Positions 50,729 to 59,364 of a DNA stretch of 64,000 bases are shown here, one piece after another. This stretch comes from Oscillospiraceae bacterium (GTDB lineage Bacteria; Bacillota; Clostridia; Oscillospirales; Ruminococcaceae), in the NCBI GenBank assembly GCA_018380115.1, contig JAGZUF010000009.1:1-64000 (forward strand). The letters run 5' to 3'. A model generated the notes under the pieces. That model had not been told where the DNA came from and ran no database searches. It saw only the letters and a list, made by a program, of their open reading frames with translations. Position numbers and translations under genes: made by a program. Within the stretch, counting starts at the first letter, position 1. The number at the start of each line of letters is the position of its first letter.

Positions 50729-51502
50729 TCAAATCAGCCCCAGCCGCTGCAAAGCGCCCGCCACCCCTTCTTCCTCCAGCGTACCGGTGACAAGGGCAGC
50801 CTCGCGGCATACTGCATGCGGGGCCGAACCCATGGCCACACCTGTGCCTACGGTGCGGAACATGGGCAAATCGTTCTGGCTGTCGCCAAACGCATAAGTA
50901 TTTTCTTTGGCGACGCCGTATTTTTCACACAGCCAGCGGATAGCCGAAGCTTTGTCCTGCCCTTTGCGCACCATTTCAAAAAAGCGGCCGTCCGGCCGGG
51001 CATAAATATCATACACAGGCGCAAGGCAGGCGGCCAGCGGCGCAAACTCTGCCTCGCTGCCCGTATGGGCTGTAAATTTTTCCACGCACATCTCATGGGT
51101 AATTTCACCTGCACGCATCACGCGCGGGAAGTTCCAGGGCAGTTTCACGCTGCCCTGGCCCACATAGTAAAAACCGTGCGTACCTTCCAGGATGCAGGAC
51201 ACATGTAGCCGCAGTATCTGCGCCGCAGAACGGCGCAGTAGGCGCAGCGGCAGAAGCTTTTCACGCACACACACGCCGTCCATTTCAATGCGGGCACCCG
51301 CACCGGAAATGACGCCGTCTACGTCAAAGCACAGCAGTGTTTTACCAATGTCGCACTTGGTGCGCCCTGTGCACAAAAATACCTTGTGGCCCTGTGCGCG
51401 CAATGCCGACAGTGCCTCCAGCGTGCAGGGCGAAGGGCGCGCATCTTCCCCAAACGGCACCAGTGTGCCATCTATGTCAAAAAAAAGCCACTTGCGTTCC
51501 AC
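50729..51502 (-). CDS. HAD IIB (Cof-type) sugar phosphatase
   Basis: The 257-residue protein has motif I FFDIDGTLVPFGE, motif II around VFLCTGRTK, motif III Lys in KASAIRWLCEKYG and GDSQNDLPMFRTVGTGVAMGSAP as motif IV, with a type C2 cap between. It is a broad-specificity sugar-phosphate phosphatase. The GTG start at 51502 has AAGGAAGTGGG before it; an upstream ATG at 51523 is possible. It is transcribed in the same direction as the frl-type genes. Confidence 0.85.
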   Translation of the reverse strand: MERKWLFFDIDGTLVPFGEDARPSPCTLEALSALRAQGHKVFLCTGRTKCDIGKTLLCFDVDGVISGAGARIEMDGVCVREKLLPLRLLRRSAAQILRLHVSCILEGTHGFYYVGQGSVKLPWNFPRVMRAGEITHEMCVEKFTAHTGSEAEFAPLAACLAPVYDIYARPDGRFFEMVRKGQDKASAIRWLCEKYGVAKENTYAFGDSQNDLPMFRTVGTGVAMGSAPHAVCREAALVTGTLEEEGVAGALQRLGLI

Positions 51503-51533
51503 TTTCCCACTTCCTTTCACCACACGGGTGCGG

Positions 51534-51962
51534 TCATTCCCCCATTACTTCTACAAACACTTTCCTCAGCTGCGGGCCATCGAATTCCACAAGATAGATA
51601 TCCTGTGCGCCGCCGCAGACGATTTCGCCGTCCACCACCGGGAACATGCAGTGGTTTCCGGTGAGCACGCTTTTCAGATGGCCCTGGGAATTGTTGCTGG
51701 TGGCGCCATAGGTAGGCAGAAAATGTGCATGCAGATAGGGCGCTTCCAGCGGTACAGACTTCTCCAGCATTTCAGAAATATCGGCCTCCACACAGGGAAG
51801 TGCCTCGTTCACCACGATGCCCGTGGTGGTATGCGCGGTAATAACGGCCACAAAGCCGTTTTTCACACCGCTTTCGCGCACAATATCATGCACCTGGCGG
51901 GTGATGTTGAAATATTCCTCCACACTCTCGCTCAAATGGCGGATGGTTTTCAGCACGACCAT
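51534..51962 (-). CDS. yjbQ: YjbQ-family protein (UPF0047)
   Basis: The 142-residue protein matches YjbQ/UPF0047: ITAHTTTGIVVNEA (metal-binding His), HFLPTYGATSNNSQGHLKSVLTGNHCMFPVVDGE and DIYLVEFDGPQLRKVFVEVMGE. The usual GTWQ is replaced by GGAQ. Family members have weak thiamine-phosphate synthase-like activity, but the true role is unknown. It ends next to the HAD gene and follows the amidohydrolase by three bases, so it is part of this operon. Confidence 0.85.
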   Translation of the reverse strand: MVVLKTIRHLSESVEEYFNITRQVHDIVRESGVKNGFVAVITAHTTTGIVVNEALPCVEADISEMLEKSVPLEAPYLHAHFLPTYGATSNNSQGHLKSVLTGNHCMFPVVDGEIVCGGAQDIYLVEFDGPQLRKVFVEVMGE

Positions 51963-51965
51963 GGC

Positions 51966-52820
51966 TTACACCTCCTCGCCGCTGAGAAAACGCAGCGCAT
52001 TTTTATAATACAGATTTTCGCGGGCAAAGCTTCTCATAGGTACCTTGTCCAGCGCGCGCTTCAGCTTAAATGCGCGGAAGCGCGGCCCGTTAGAGCCGAA
52101 CATCACCTGGTTCGGGAAGCAGCGCTCGAACCACATGGGGCCCATATCCTTCGTGAACAGCTCCTGCATCTGCTCTTCCGGGGAATCCACGTAAAGAAGC
52201 GATGTATCCGTGTAGACATTCGGATATTTTATCATCAGCATCACCATCTCCCGCACCCACGGCCAGGCAAAGTGGGCAAGGCACATGCGCAGCTTCGGGT
52301 GGCGGATGGCGATCTCTTCAAACGCAAGCGGATGGGCGTATTTGGAGGGCGCGTCCGGCTCCCACGAAAGGCCCGCATGGAAGATGATGGGCTTGTTTTC
52401 TTTTTCGCACAGCGCGTAAATGGGTTCCATAAAATCCGCATTCGGGTCAAACTTCTGTTTTGCAGAGTGAAGTTTCAGTCCGCGCAAGCCCTGCTTGTGA
52501 AAAGCTTTTTCCAAAACCTCCAGCGCATCTGCACGGTGCGGGTCCACGCTGGCAAAGCCATAGAATTTATCCGGGTACATCTGGCAAAGCTTGTGCACCT
52601 CATCGTTCGTCACTACCCAGCCGCCTGCCGTTGTGGTAACGTCCAGCGGCAGCAGCGCCGCCTGTGTCATCCCGCAGATATTCCATTCTGCAAACAGCTC
52701 ATCAAATCCCATGGGCCCCTGTTTCCACACGCCGAAGGTGTCGCCGCGGAACTGCAGCTCGTTTTCATCGCCGCAGATTGGGCCGTAAAAAATGGGATGG
52801 ATATGCATATCAATCAGCAT
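51966..52820 (-). CDS. Amidohydrolase-2-family metal-dependent hydrolase
   Basis: The 284-residue TIM-barrel hydrolase has an N-terminal metal motif DMHIHP (His6, His8), KFYGFASVDPHRADALEVLEKAF, GLRGLKLHSAKQKFDPN, PIIFHAGLSWEPDAPSKYAHPLAFEEIAIRHPKLRMCLAHFAWPW and a late VMFGSNGPR acidic-site region. Members decarboxylate or hydrolyse cyclic acids. A long GC palindrome lies in its 5' leader (52845-52866). Substrate unknown. Confidence 0.82.
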   Translation of the reverse strand: MLIDMHIHPIFYGPICGDENELQFRGDTFGVWKQGPMGFDELFAEWNICGMTQAALLPLDVTTTAGGWVVTNDEVHKLCQMYPDKFYGFASVDPHRADALEVLEKAFHKQGLRGLKLHSAKQKFDPNADFMEPIYALCEKENKPIIFHAGLSWEPDAPSKYAHPLAFEEIAIRHPKLRMCLAHFAWPWVREMVMLMIKYPNVYTDTSLLYVDSPEEQMQELFTKDMGPMWFERCFPNQVMFGSNGPRFRAFKLKRALDKVPMRSFARENLYYKNALRFLSGEEV

Positions 52821-52940
52821 GACTGTTCCCTTCTTTCTGAAGCGGTGCGGCAGGCCTGCCGCACCGCCCGCTTTTTTATTAAGATGCCTGCACACGCGCC
52901 GGAAGCGGCCCGGCGCGCAGTACAAAGCAGTGCCCAGCCT

Positions 52941-53741
52941 TTAGTACGGCTCGAACTTTGAAACCACGGCGCTGGAGACTTCTGCGCCCTTCTTCATGCA
53001 CTCAGGCACGCTCCATCCGTTCAGGATACCATAAGTGAAGCCCGCGATGTAGCTGTCACCTGCGCCCACCGTGTTCACCACTTTGGCAGGCACAATGCCG
53101 AACTCGTGCAGGGTAGTGCCGTCATAGCAGATACTGCCCAGCTCACCCATGGTGGCGGTAACCAGCTTGGGCCCGTAGGAGTGAATCTTCTTCACCCATT
53201 CCTTAATGTGGTCATCCTTTTTTCCGTCATAGGAGAGGAATACATAGTCCACATAGGGGAACAGCTTTTCACATTCATATTCGGGGTCCTCACTGAACAC
53301 GGAAAAATCCATCACCACTTCCACACCTTTTGCCTTCCAGGCGGGCAGCTTGTCCAGCACCTTGCCGAACAGGTCTGTGTGCAGCATGCTGTGCTTTGCA
53401 ACAAAATCAAATTCATCGTCCGTGAGGGCATAGTTTGCCATCACGCCCTCTATCTCTTCCAGATGTACACGGTCTGTGCCGTTCTTCAGGTCCATCATCA
53501 TCTTGCAGGTGTCGCCCTTTTCCGTGCGCAAATGCGAGATGTCGATATGCTCAGCCGCAAGGGCCTGCTTCATTTTTTCGCCGTAGCTGTCGGTGCCCAC
53601 TACGCTTACCACACTGACGGGCACGCCCATGCGTGCCAGATGCACGCCCCAGTCCACGCCGTTGCCGGTGGGATAGAACTTATCCAGCTTTTCATATACG
53701 TCCGCACAGCAGAAGCCCACAGCCGCCACAGTTTTGTTCAT
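52941..53741 (-). CDS. FrlD-type PfkB kinase, copy 1
   Basis: The 266-residue kinase is PfkB-like with VGFCCADVYEKLDKFYPTGNGVDWGVHLARMG at the N-terminus and VVNTVGAGDSYIAGFTYG with the catalytic Asp near the C-terminus. Sequence trend and position beside frlB- and frlC-like genes mark it as a fructoselysine-6-kinase relative. The usual GGNAVN is TGNGVD, so its substrate may differ from copy 2. Confidence 0.8.
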   Translation of the reverse strand: MNKTVAAVGFCCADVYEKLDKFYPTGNGVDWGVHLARMGVPVSVVSVVGTDSYGEKMKQALAAEHIDISHLRTEKGDTCKMMMDLKNGTDRVHLEEIEGVMANYALTDDEFDFVAKHSMLHTDLFGKVLDKLPAWKAKGVEVVMDFSVFSEDPEYECEKLFPYVDYVFLSYDGKKDDHIKEWVKKIHSYGPKLVTATMGELGSICYDGTTLHEFGIVPAKVVNTVGAGDSYIAGFTYGILNGWSVPECMKKGAEVSSAVVSKFEPY

Positions 53742-53834
53742 AAAATTACCTCTTTTCTTATTTCAAAATGGTGCAAAGCGGGGGGCGGCAGCGCCACCTC
53801 CCGCTTTGCTGACAGGTTGGTATTCCGTTTCTGC

Positions 53835-54698
53835 TTATTCGTACACTTTGCCGTGGCCCCAGCTGCCCGCCAAGCCGCAGGTATTTGCAGCAAAGCCCGC
53901 CGCGAGGTCCAGGCTTTCGCGGATGGCCTGCGGGCCGCCGTGGCCCTCCTTCTCTTTGGAGACATAGCTCACCAGGAAGGCCGTCAGCAGGCTGTCGCCT
54001 GCCGCCATAGTGTCCACCATATTGGTGACAGGCTTAATGCCCTGCACATAGAATTCGTTGCCGTCGAAGGCGATGCAGCCCTCATCGCCGCGGGACGCGC
54101 ACACAAATTTTGGCCCCAGGGCAGACACCTTTTTCAGCTTTTCGTAAGTTTCTTCCTTCGAGATATCGCTGCAGGACATAAACGCATAATCCACCAGCGG
54201 GGCGATGCGCTCATAATATTCATCCGTAGAATCATCTGAAAAATCGAAGCTGATGGGCACGCCTGCGGCCTTGATTTTCGGCAGTTCACGCTCGGTAAAG
54301 CAGTAGTTGCCGGAGTGCACAAGGTCGAAGCCCTTCACATATTCGATGGAAAAGCGGTCCAGCGCGTACAGCATGTCGCCGCGGATGCCGCCCTCGTTGG
54401 AGCCCAGGAAAATGCGGTCGCCGTTCTCGGGGTTCACCGTCACGCGAGCCGCGCCGTTTTCCCCGATGACCTGCCTGCATTTCACCAGCTCCACGCCCTC
54501 CTCCTGCAGAGAGGCAATGACGTGCTCGGCCTCTTTGTCAGAGCCGAAAATACCCATATAGGCGCTGCGCTCTGCGCCCAGCTTCTTTGCAAACACGGCA
54601 AAGTTCACGGCGTTGCCGCCCGGATACATGGTTTTGATATGCTCGTATTTATCCACGACGTTGTCGCCGAAGCCAAGCACTTTTACATTGTAAGACAT
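53835..54698 (-). CDS. frlD: FrlD-type PfkB kinase, copy 2 (fructoselysine 6-kinase-like)
   Basis: The 287-residue kinase is closer to FrlD: VLGFGDNVVDKYEHIKTMYPGGNAVNFAVFAKKLG with the GGNAVN loop, and the C-terminal VDTMAAGDSLLTAFL where the usual GAGD is AAGD but the base Asp remains. FrlD phosphorylates the fructosyl 6-OH of fructoselysine. It lies just downstream of the SIS deglycase gene, the frlBD order. Confidence 0.85.
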   Translation of the reverse strand: MSYNVKVLGFGDNVVDKYEHIKTMYPGGNAVNFAVFAKKLGAERSAYMGIFGSDKEAEHVIASLQEEGVELVKCRQVIGENGAARVTVNPENGDRIFLGSNEGGIRGDMLYALDRFSIEYVKGFDLVHSGNYCFTERELPKIKAAGVPISFDFSDDSTDEYYERIAPLVDYAFMSCSDISKEETYEKLKKVSALGPKFVCASRGDEGCIAFDGNEFYVQGIKPVTNMVDTMAAGDSLLTAFLVSYVSKEKEGHGGPQAIRESLDLAAGFAANTCGLAGSWGHGKVYE

Positions 54699-54743
54699 GG
54701 TTTCACAGCTTCCTTTCCAAAATTGAACTTTATAGTTCAGAAA

Positions 54744-55712
54744 TCAATACTGTTCGATACCCATATAGCGGCGGATCTCGGGCGAATGGTCGAAGCGCTT
54801 GCCGCGGGCAGCGCGCAGCTCCACGTTCATAGCGTAGAACAGCGCAGGCTCCAGATAGGCGCGCACGCCCTCATCCACAGCGCCCATGCCGTATTCCATG
54901 GCGTCCAGCACCATCAGGCGGTCGGTGTGCGTCTTCAGGAAGGCCAGTGCGCGCTCGTCCATCACACGGGCAGAGGAAGAGCCCATCTGCAGGAAGTAGA
55001 ACACGCCCTTCTCTGTGCATTCGAACGGGCCGTGGAAATATTCGCCGGAGTGGATGTAGCTGCAGTGCTGCCACTGCATCTCCATCAGGCTGCAGATAGC
55101 AAAGCCGTAGGTCTGGCTGAAGTTGGCGCCGGAACCCAAAATATAGAAGAACTTGTTCTCTTCACACAAATCGGCAAATTTTTCGCCCAGCTCGGCATTC
55201 ACTTTCACCTTGGCGTTCTCGATGATACCGTCCATCTTGGCAAGGCCGTCCACCAGGGCATCGTATTTGTCGAAACCCTCCTGCGCCTTAATCAGTTCAG
55301 CGGCAAGCATCGGGCAGATGCCGAGAGGTACCTGCGAGGTGGGAACGCCGTCGCCCCACGGATATACCCAGGCGATGAAGCGGGGGTCATCTGCCTTCGA
55401 GCCGGCATTGTCCGTCAGCGTCACCACGGCAGCGCCGCGCTCATGCGCCAGAACAGCGGCCTCCACAGCCTCCTTCGTATTGCCGGAATGGCTGCACATC
55501 ACAACCAGGCTGTGCTTGCCCAGCTTTTTCGGCGTAGCAACCAGGAATTCCTTGGCTGTATGCCAGCCGGAAGAGGTTTTAGCGCTTTCCACTGTCATCA
55601 GAAAATGCGAGGGGTACAGGTCGATCAGGCTGCCGCCGCACGCCACCCAATATACTTCTGTGATCTCGCCGTGCTCGTCGAGAACCTTCTTAATAACTTC
55701 ATTTGCCTTCAT
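54744..55712 (-). CDS. frlB: FrlB-type SIS-domain deglycase
   Basis: The 322-residue protein has two SIS domains and matches FrlB-type deglycases: VYWVACGGSLIDLYPSHFLM, MCSHSGNTKEAVEAAVLAHERGAAVVTLTDNAGSKAD, GSGANFSQTYGFAICSLMEMQWQHCSYIHSGEYFHGPFECTEKG with a Glu-His pair. FrlB splits phosphorylated fructoselysine to glucose 6-phosphate and lysine. GAGAGA-type ribosome site precedes the ATG. Confidence 0.88.
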   Translation of the reverse strand: MKANEVIKKVLDEHGEITEVYWVACGGSLIDLYPSHFLMTVESAKTSSGWHTAKEFLVATPKKLGKHSLVVMCSHSGNTKEAVEAAVLAHERGAAVVTLTDNAGSKADDPRFIAWVYPWGDGVPTSQVPLGICPMLAAELIKAQEGFDKYDALVDGLAKMDGIIENAKVKVNAELGEKFADLCEENKFFYILGSGANFSQTYGFAICSLMEMQWQHCSYIHSGEYFHGPFECTEKGVFYFLQMGSSSARVMDERALAFLKTHTDRLMVLDAMEYGMGAVDEGVRAYLEPALFYAMNVELRAARGKRFDHSPEIRRYMGIEQY

Positions 55713-55754
55713 GATTTTCTCTCTCCTTTTGCAATGGGTAAAAATTTGAAAAAC

Positions 55755-56597
55755 TTAATCTTCGATATATCGCTCGAAGTTTTTCATGTTGCGAAGGTCG
55801 GCTGCCGCGGGGTCCATATAATAGCGGCCGTCGGTAATTTCCTGCCCAAGGTAGCCTTCATAACCATAGCGGTTCAGCACCTCGATAAACTGGCCCAGAT
55901 GGTGGCTGCCGTCGCCCCACACAAGGTGGCCGTACGGCGTGCCGTCAATGAAGTGCATATGGCGGATGTCGCCGCCCAGCGCCTTGAACCAATCCTCCGG
56001 CGTCTCACCGGCCACGCCCATGGCGCAGGTGTCTATCATGGCCTTCAGGTTCGGGTGGCCCACATCCTTCAGCATCTTCTGTGCGGCGGGAAGGTTTGTA
56101 ACAAGCTGGCTCTCCTCCGGGCGGATGGATTCCATTACCAGGGTGATGCCGTTTTCCTGCGCCACGTCGGCCAGGCGGCGCAGCATGGCCGCGCTGCGCT
56201 TCCACGCTTCCTCCTTGTCTTCGTTCCAATAGCCCCAGCCGGAGTTCACTTCCATATAGTCGCAGCCCAGTTCGTTTGCAAGGCGGATGCCGTTCGAGAA
56301 GTAACCGAACGAGCGCTCGATATGCTCCGGCTCTTTGGCTGCAAACTGATACGGATAGGTGCAGTTTTCCGGCGTAAGCACATGCACGGCAAGGCCGCGG
56401 CTTTCTATCTTGCGGCGGATCTCTTTCGCGTCATAATAGCGCATATGATCCAGCCACACATGCGGCGCAGCACACCACAGCTCGATGCTTTTGAAGCCGA
56501 TGCGCTGCTGTGCATCGAGGAAATAATCCAGCGAATAGTTCACATAATGGATGTTCATGCCCGCCACCTGTTCGCGGCGCAGTTTTGGTGTCGCCAT
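55755..56597 (-). CDS. FrlC-type sugar isomerase/epimerase, copy 1
   Basis: The 280-residue TIM barrel begins MATPKLRREQVAGMNIHYVN, with YDAKEIRRKIESRGLAVHVLTPENCTYPYQFAA, LVMESIRPEESQLVTNLPAAQKML, MIDTCAMGVAGETPEDWFKALGGDIRHMHFIDGTPYGHLVWGDG and YGYEGYLGQEITDGRYYMDP. FrlC epimerises fructoselysine and psicoselysine. It is clearly paralogous to the next gene. Confidence 0.85.
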   Translation of the reverse strand: MATPKLRREQVAGMNIHYVNYSLDYFLDAQQRIGFKSIELWCAAPHVWLDHMRYYDAKEIRRKIESRGLAVHVLTPENCTYPYQFAAKEPEHIERSFGYFSNGIRLANELGCDYMEVNSGWGYWNEDKEEAWKRSAAMLRRLADVAQENGITLVMESIRPEESQLVTNLPAAQKMLKDVGHPNLKAMIDTCAMGVAGETPEDWFKALGGDIRHMHFIDGTPYGHLVWGDGSHHLGQFIEVLNRYGYEGYLGQEITDGRYYMDPAAADLRNMKNFERYIED

Positions 56598-56611
56598 ATC
56601 ATTTCCTCCTT

Positions 56612-57448
56612 TCAATTTTCAAAGAACGGCTCAAAGGCCTTAAAATTGCGCATATCGGCTGCTGCGGGGTCATCGAAATAGCGCCCGTCGGTAATTTCCT
56701 GCCCAAGCAGGCCCTCATAGCCAAACTCGTTCAGCACATTGAGGTATTTTTCCAGCGGATACAGCCCGTCGCCCCATACGAGGTGGTTATAGGGGCGTCC
56801 GTCGATAAAGTGCAGGTGCACAATATTCTTTCCCAGTGTTTCAAACCACTGGCGCGGTGTTTCGCCTGCCACACCCATCGCCACCGTGTCCAGCCCGGCC
56901 TTTACATGGGGGCTGTCCACATCCTTTAGAAGACGCACCAGCTCTGGCAGGGTGATGACTACGCGGCTTTCTTCCGGGCGCACAGTTTCCACTGCAATGG
57001 TAATGCCGTGGTCTGCAGCCGTTTTTGAAAGTTCTTTCAGGCTGCGCACGGCTCGGTCGTACGCACGGTCATACTCTTCATCAAACGGTGCACCGATGCA
57101 GTTGGTGAGCAGCTTTTTAGCGCCCATTTTCTCTGCCGCCTCAAGGCCGCGCTTGAAATATTCCATGCTGCGGTCATGAAAGCCGCCTTCCGGCGCGTTC
57201 ATGGTATAGTAATAGGTGGCGCACTCCGGGGTGTAGCAGCCGATTTTCATGCCGCGGGCCTCTACCTTTTTGCGAAGCTCTACAGGGTCCTGATATCCTG
57301 TTTCGTCCATCAGGTAGTGGGGTGCCATGCCCAGCATCTCGATGGTTTTGTAGCCCGCTTTTGCCTGCGAATCCAGCATGTAATCCAGCGGATAATACAC
57401 ATAGTGGATGCCGATGGCAGCAAGCTGCTCGCGTTTGATATGTGCCAT
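56612..57448 (-). CDS. FrlC-type sugar isomerase/epimerase, copy 2
   Basis: The 278-residue barrel begins MAHIKREQLAAIGIHYVYYP and carries the same block order as its neighbour (MKIGCYTPECATYYYTMNAPEG, IAVETVRPEESRVVITLPELVRLLKDV, LDTVAMGVAGETPRQWFETLGKNIVHLHFIDGRPYNHLVWGDG, LLGQEITDGRYFDDP). It ends 15 bases before copy 1. The pair came from a tandem duplication or from two separate substrates. Confidence 0.85.
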   Translation of the reverse strand: MAHIKREQLAAIGIHYVYYPLDYMLDSQAKAGYKTIEMLGMAPHYLMDETGYQDPVELRKKVEARGMKIGCYTPECATYYYTMNAPEGGFHDRSMEYFKRGLEAAEKMGAKKLLTNCIGAPFDEEYDRAYDRAVRSLKELSKTAADHGITIAVETVRPEESRVVITLPELVRLLKDVDSPHVKAGLDTVAMGVAGETPRQWFETLGKNIVHLHFIDGRPYNHLVWGDGLYPLEKYLNVLNEFGYEGLLGQEITDGRYFDDPAAADMRNFKAFEPFFEN

Positions 57449-57510
57449 AAAAGACCTCCCTTTCTGTTTTGTGTGTATGACGGCGCCGGATGACGGCGCT
57501 GTCTTGCTTC

Positions 57511-59064
57511 TTACAGCGCCTTGTGCACGATGCGCCCGTCCGAAATGGTGAGGGCCACCTTCACGTCCTTCACCTGTTCGTTCGGCATGGTGAATACATC
57601 GCCGTCCAGCACGGCGATATCAGCCAGCTTGCCGGCCTCCAGCGTGCCCAGGCGGTCTTCATTATAGCAGTTATACTGGCCGTTCTTCGTCCATGCAGTG
57701 AGCATTTCAGGCACTGTCAGCATGTTCTGCTCATTGTAGGTGCCTCCGTCTGCGAAGTGGCCGCCCACGCCGCAGTAAATAGCCTCCGGAATATTGGGCA
57801 GCAAAAGAGGAAGGTCTGTTCCGCAGGAGACGGTGATGCCGCTGTCCCACATTTTGCGGCGGTTCCAGTAATTTTTGCCGCGGTCGCCGCCAAGCTGGGC
57901 GTCTATCATATCCATCACGTCCTGCTTGTTGTCCAGCGACTGGATCTGAGCGTATACTTCCGTGATGCCGCCGATGGCTCCGAATTTTTCAAGGTCCGCC
58001 GGGTTTGAATATTCAAGGTCTGTAATGGCATGGCGGTTTTTCAGCCTGCCGTTTTCATCCTTCTGGCAGGAATCGAACAGGGCTACCGTATGGCGGATGG
58101 CACCATCACCCTGGCAGTGAAGGGAATAGCGGAAGCCGTTCTCGTCTGCAAGATGTGTCTCTTTTTCAATCAGGTCCCATTCCACGGGCACTGTGTTCGT
58201 CATGCCGGGGTGAGATTTATACGGCTCGATAAGCTCTGCCATGGAGGAGGGGATGGAGCGGTCCGTCATGCGGTTATAGCCGGAGAAAGAAACAAAGGGC
58301 CCTGTGAAACGCTTCTGCATGGCCTTTCCGTGTTCGATATTGATGCCCTCGCCCACAGGCTGGCTCATCATCGACACGCGCACCGTCAGCGCGTCTTCCT
58401 TTTCCAGCTCCTCCATCTTATCGGCAAAACCATAATAGGTGTCGAACGTCATCTCCTTGATGGTGGTGACGCCGCGTTCGTTCAGCATCTGCATGTATTC
58501 CTTGTATTTTTCCTTCATGCCGGGAAGCTGCAGATACTCACGGATCATCTTCCAAATCATTTCTGCATAGCATTTTTCCGGGCCGAAGCCATAGCGCTCT
58601 TTTGCAGCCTTGTTCATCCAGCAATTGCCGCGGTCGGCCGTGAACACGACAACAGGCTTATTGGGCCAGGTTTTGTCCAGCAGGGCTTCATCCGTCACTT
58701 CGAAGGAATCCGGCTGCCAGTTATGGCCAAACAGCGCAGTGCCCGCAGGGGCCGTTTTTTCATATTCCTTCAGCGCAGCCACGCCCTGCACATCCGTTTT
58801 CACACCGGCAAAATCAGCGCCCAGGCTCAAAAGCGCCCAGCCGGTGAAAAATGTATGTACATCCACAAAGCCCGGCGTCACCACGCGGTTGCCCAGCTCC
58901 AGCACCTGAGTGGCCTTTTTCACCCATTCGTCCGCCTGTGCGCGCGGGCCCACTGCCGCTATCTTGTTGCCCTCTATGGCAACAAAGCCGTCGAATGGCG
59001 CCTCCCCTGTGGCGGTGAACACATTCTTCGAGAGCAGCACCAGGCATTTCTGACGTTCTGTCAT
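57511..59064 (-). CDS. YtcJ-type amidohydrolase (atypical metal motif)
   Basis: The 517-residue protein has the YtcJ/amidohydrolase-3 layout: VTPGFVDVHTFFTGWALLSLG (residues 62-82), TTIKEMTFDTYYGFADKMEEL, YSLHCQGDGAIRHTVALFD, DLPLLLPNIPEAIYCGVGGHFADGGTYNEQNMLTVPEMLTAWTKNGQYNCYNEDRLGTLEAGKLADIAVLDGDVF. The first metal motif should be HxH but reads H70-T-F72. GTG 59079 is an alternative start. First gene after the shared operator; it probably leads the operon. Confidence 0.82.
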   Translation of the reverse strand: MTERQKCLVLLSKNVFTATGEAPFDGFVAIEGNKIAAVGPRAQADEWVKKATQVLELGNRVVTPGFVDVHTFFTGWALLSLGADFAGVKTDVQGVAALKEYEKTAPAGTALFGHNWQPDSFEVTDEALLDKTWPNKPVVVFTADRGNCWMNKAAKERYGFGPEKCYAEMIWKMIREYLQLPGMKEKYKEYMQMLNERGVTTIKEMTFDTYYGFADKMEELEKEDALTVRVSMMSQPVGEGINIEHGKAMQKRFTGPFVSFSGYNRMTDRSIPSSMAELIEPYKSHPGMTNTVPVEWDLIEKETHLADENGFRYSLHCQGDGAIRHTVALFDSCQKDENGRLKNRHAITDLEYSNPADLEKFGAIGGITEVYAQIQSLDNKQDVMDMIDAQLGGDRGKNYWNRRKMWDSGITVSCGTDLPLLLPNIPEAIYCGVGGHFADGGTYNEQNMLTVPEMLTAWTKNGQYNCYNEDRLGTLEAGKLADIAVLDGDVFTMPNEQVKDVKVALTISDGRIVHKAL

Positions 59065-59117
59065 TTCGATGATCCACACCTTTCCTATTGCAAGATTTCT
59101 AGCCCCATAATATCATA

Positions 59118-59134
59118 ATATGACGTTATAATAC
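59118..59134. promoter_or_regulatory. Near-palindromic operator overlapping the amidohydrolase promoter
   Basis: ATATGACGTTATAATAC is the exact reverse complement of 22881-22897. On the minus strand a promoter candidate TTGTAC, 16 bases, TATAAC overlaps it, so a bound protein would repress. A longer run ATCATAATATGA flanks it. Rest of 59135-59364 has no gene and only weak hairpins. Confidence 0.55.
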
Positions 59135-59364
59135 AAGTTAAAAAGTGTACAACTTTCGCATTATATTTTTGTTATATGTGTATATTTTTGCTTTTTATCC
59201 TGCATTGTTCCCTTTGGATAGAAAAAAGCCAAACTCTTCAAAAAGTTTTTGCAGTCCCCTATCGACAAAATAACAGAGGCAGTGTTATGATGAAATAAAG
59301 ACGGAAACACCGGGCGCGCCACGGCGCGCCCGGTGCGTGATTGTATATGAAAGGGGCCGTGGAA

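Noticed and set aside
52845..52866. The perfect GC palindrome before the amidohydrolase as a terminator of the upstream kinase
   Set aside because: On the minus strand no T tract follows it; the T run lies on the opposite side. It may just be a leader hairpin, so it was only mentioned.
54315..56681. A 788-codon open frame on the plus strand opposite the frlB/frlC genes
   Set aside because: It is the GC-rich mirror of well-supported minus-strand genes, spans several of their boundaries, has His/Ala-rich non-protein-like composition and no ribosome site.
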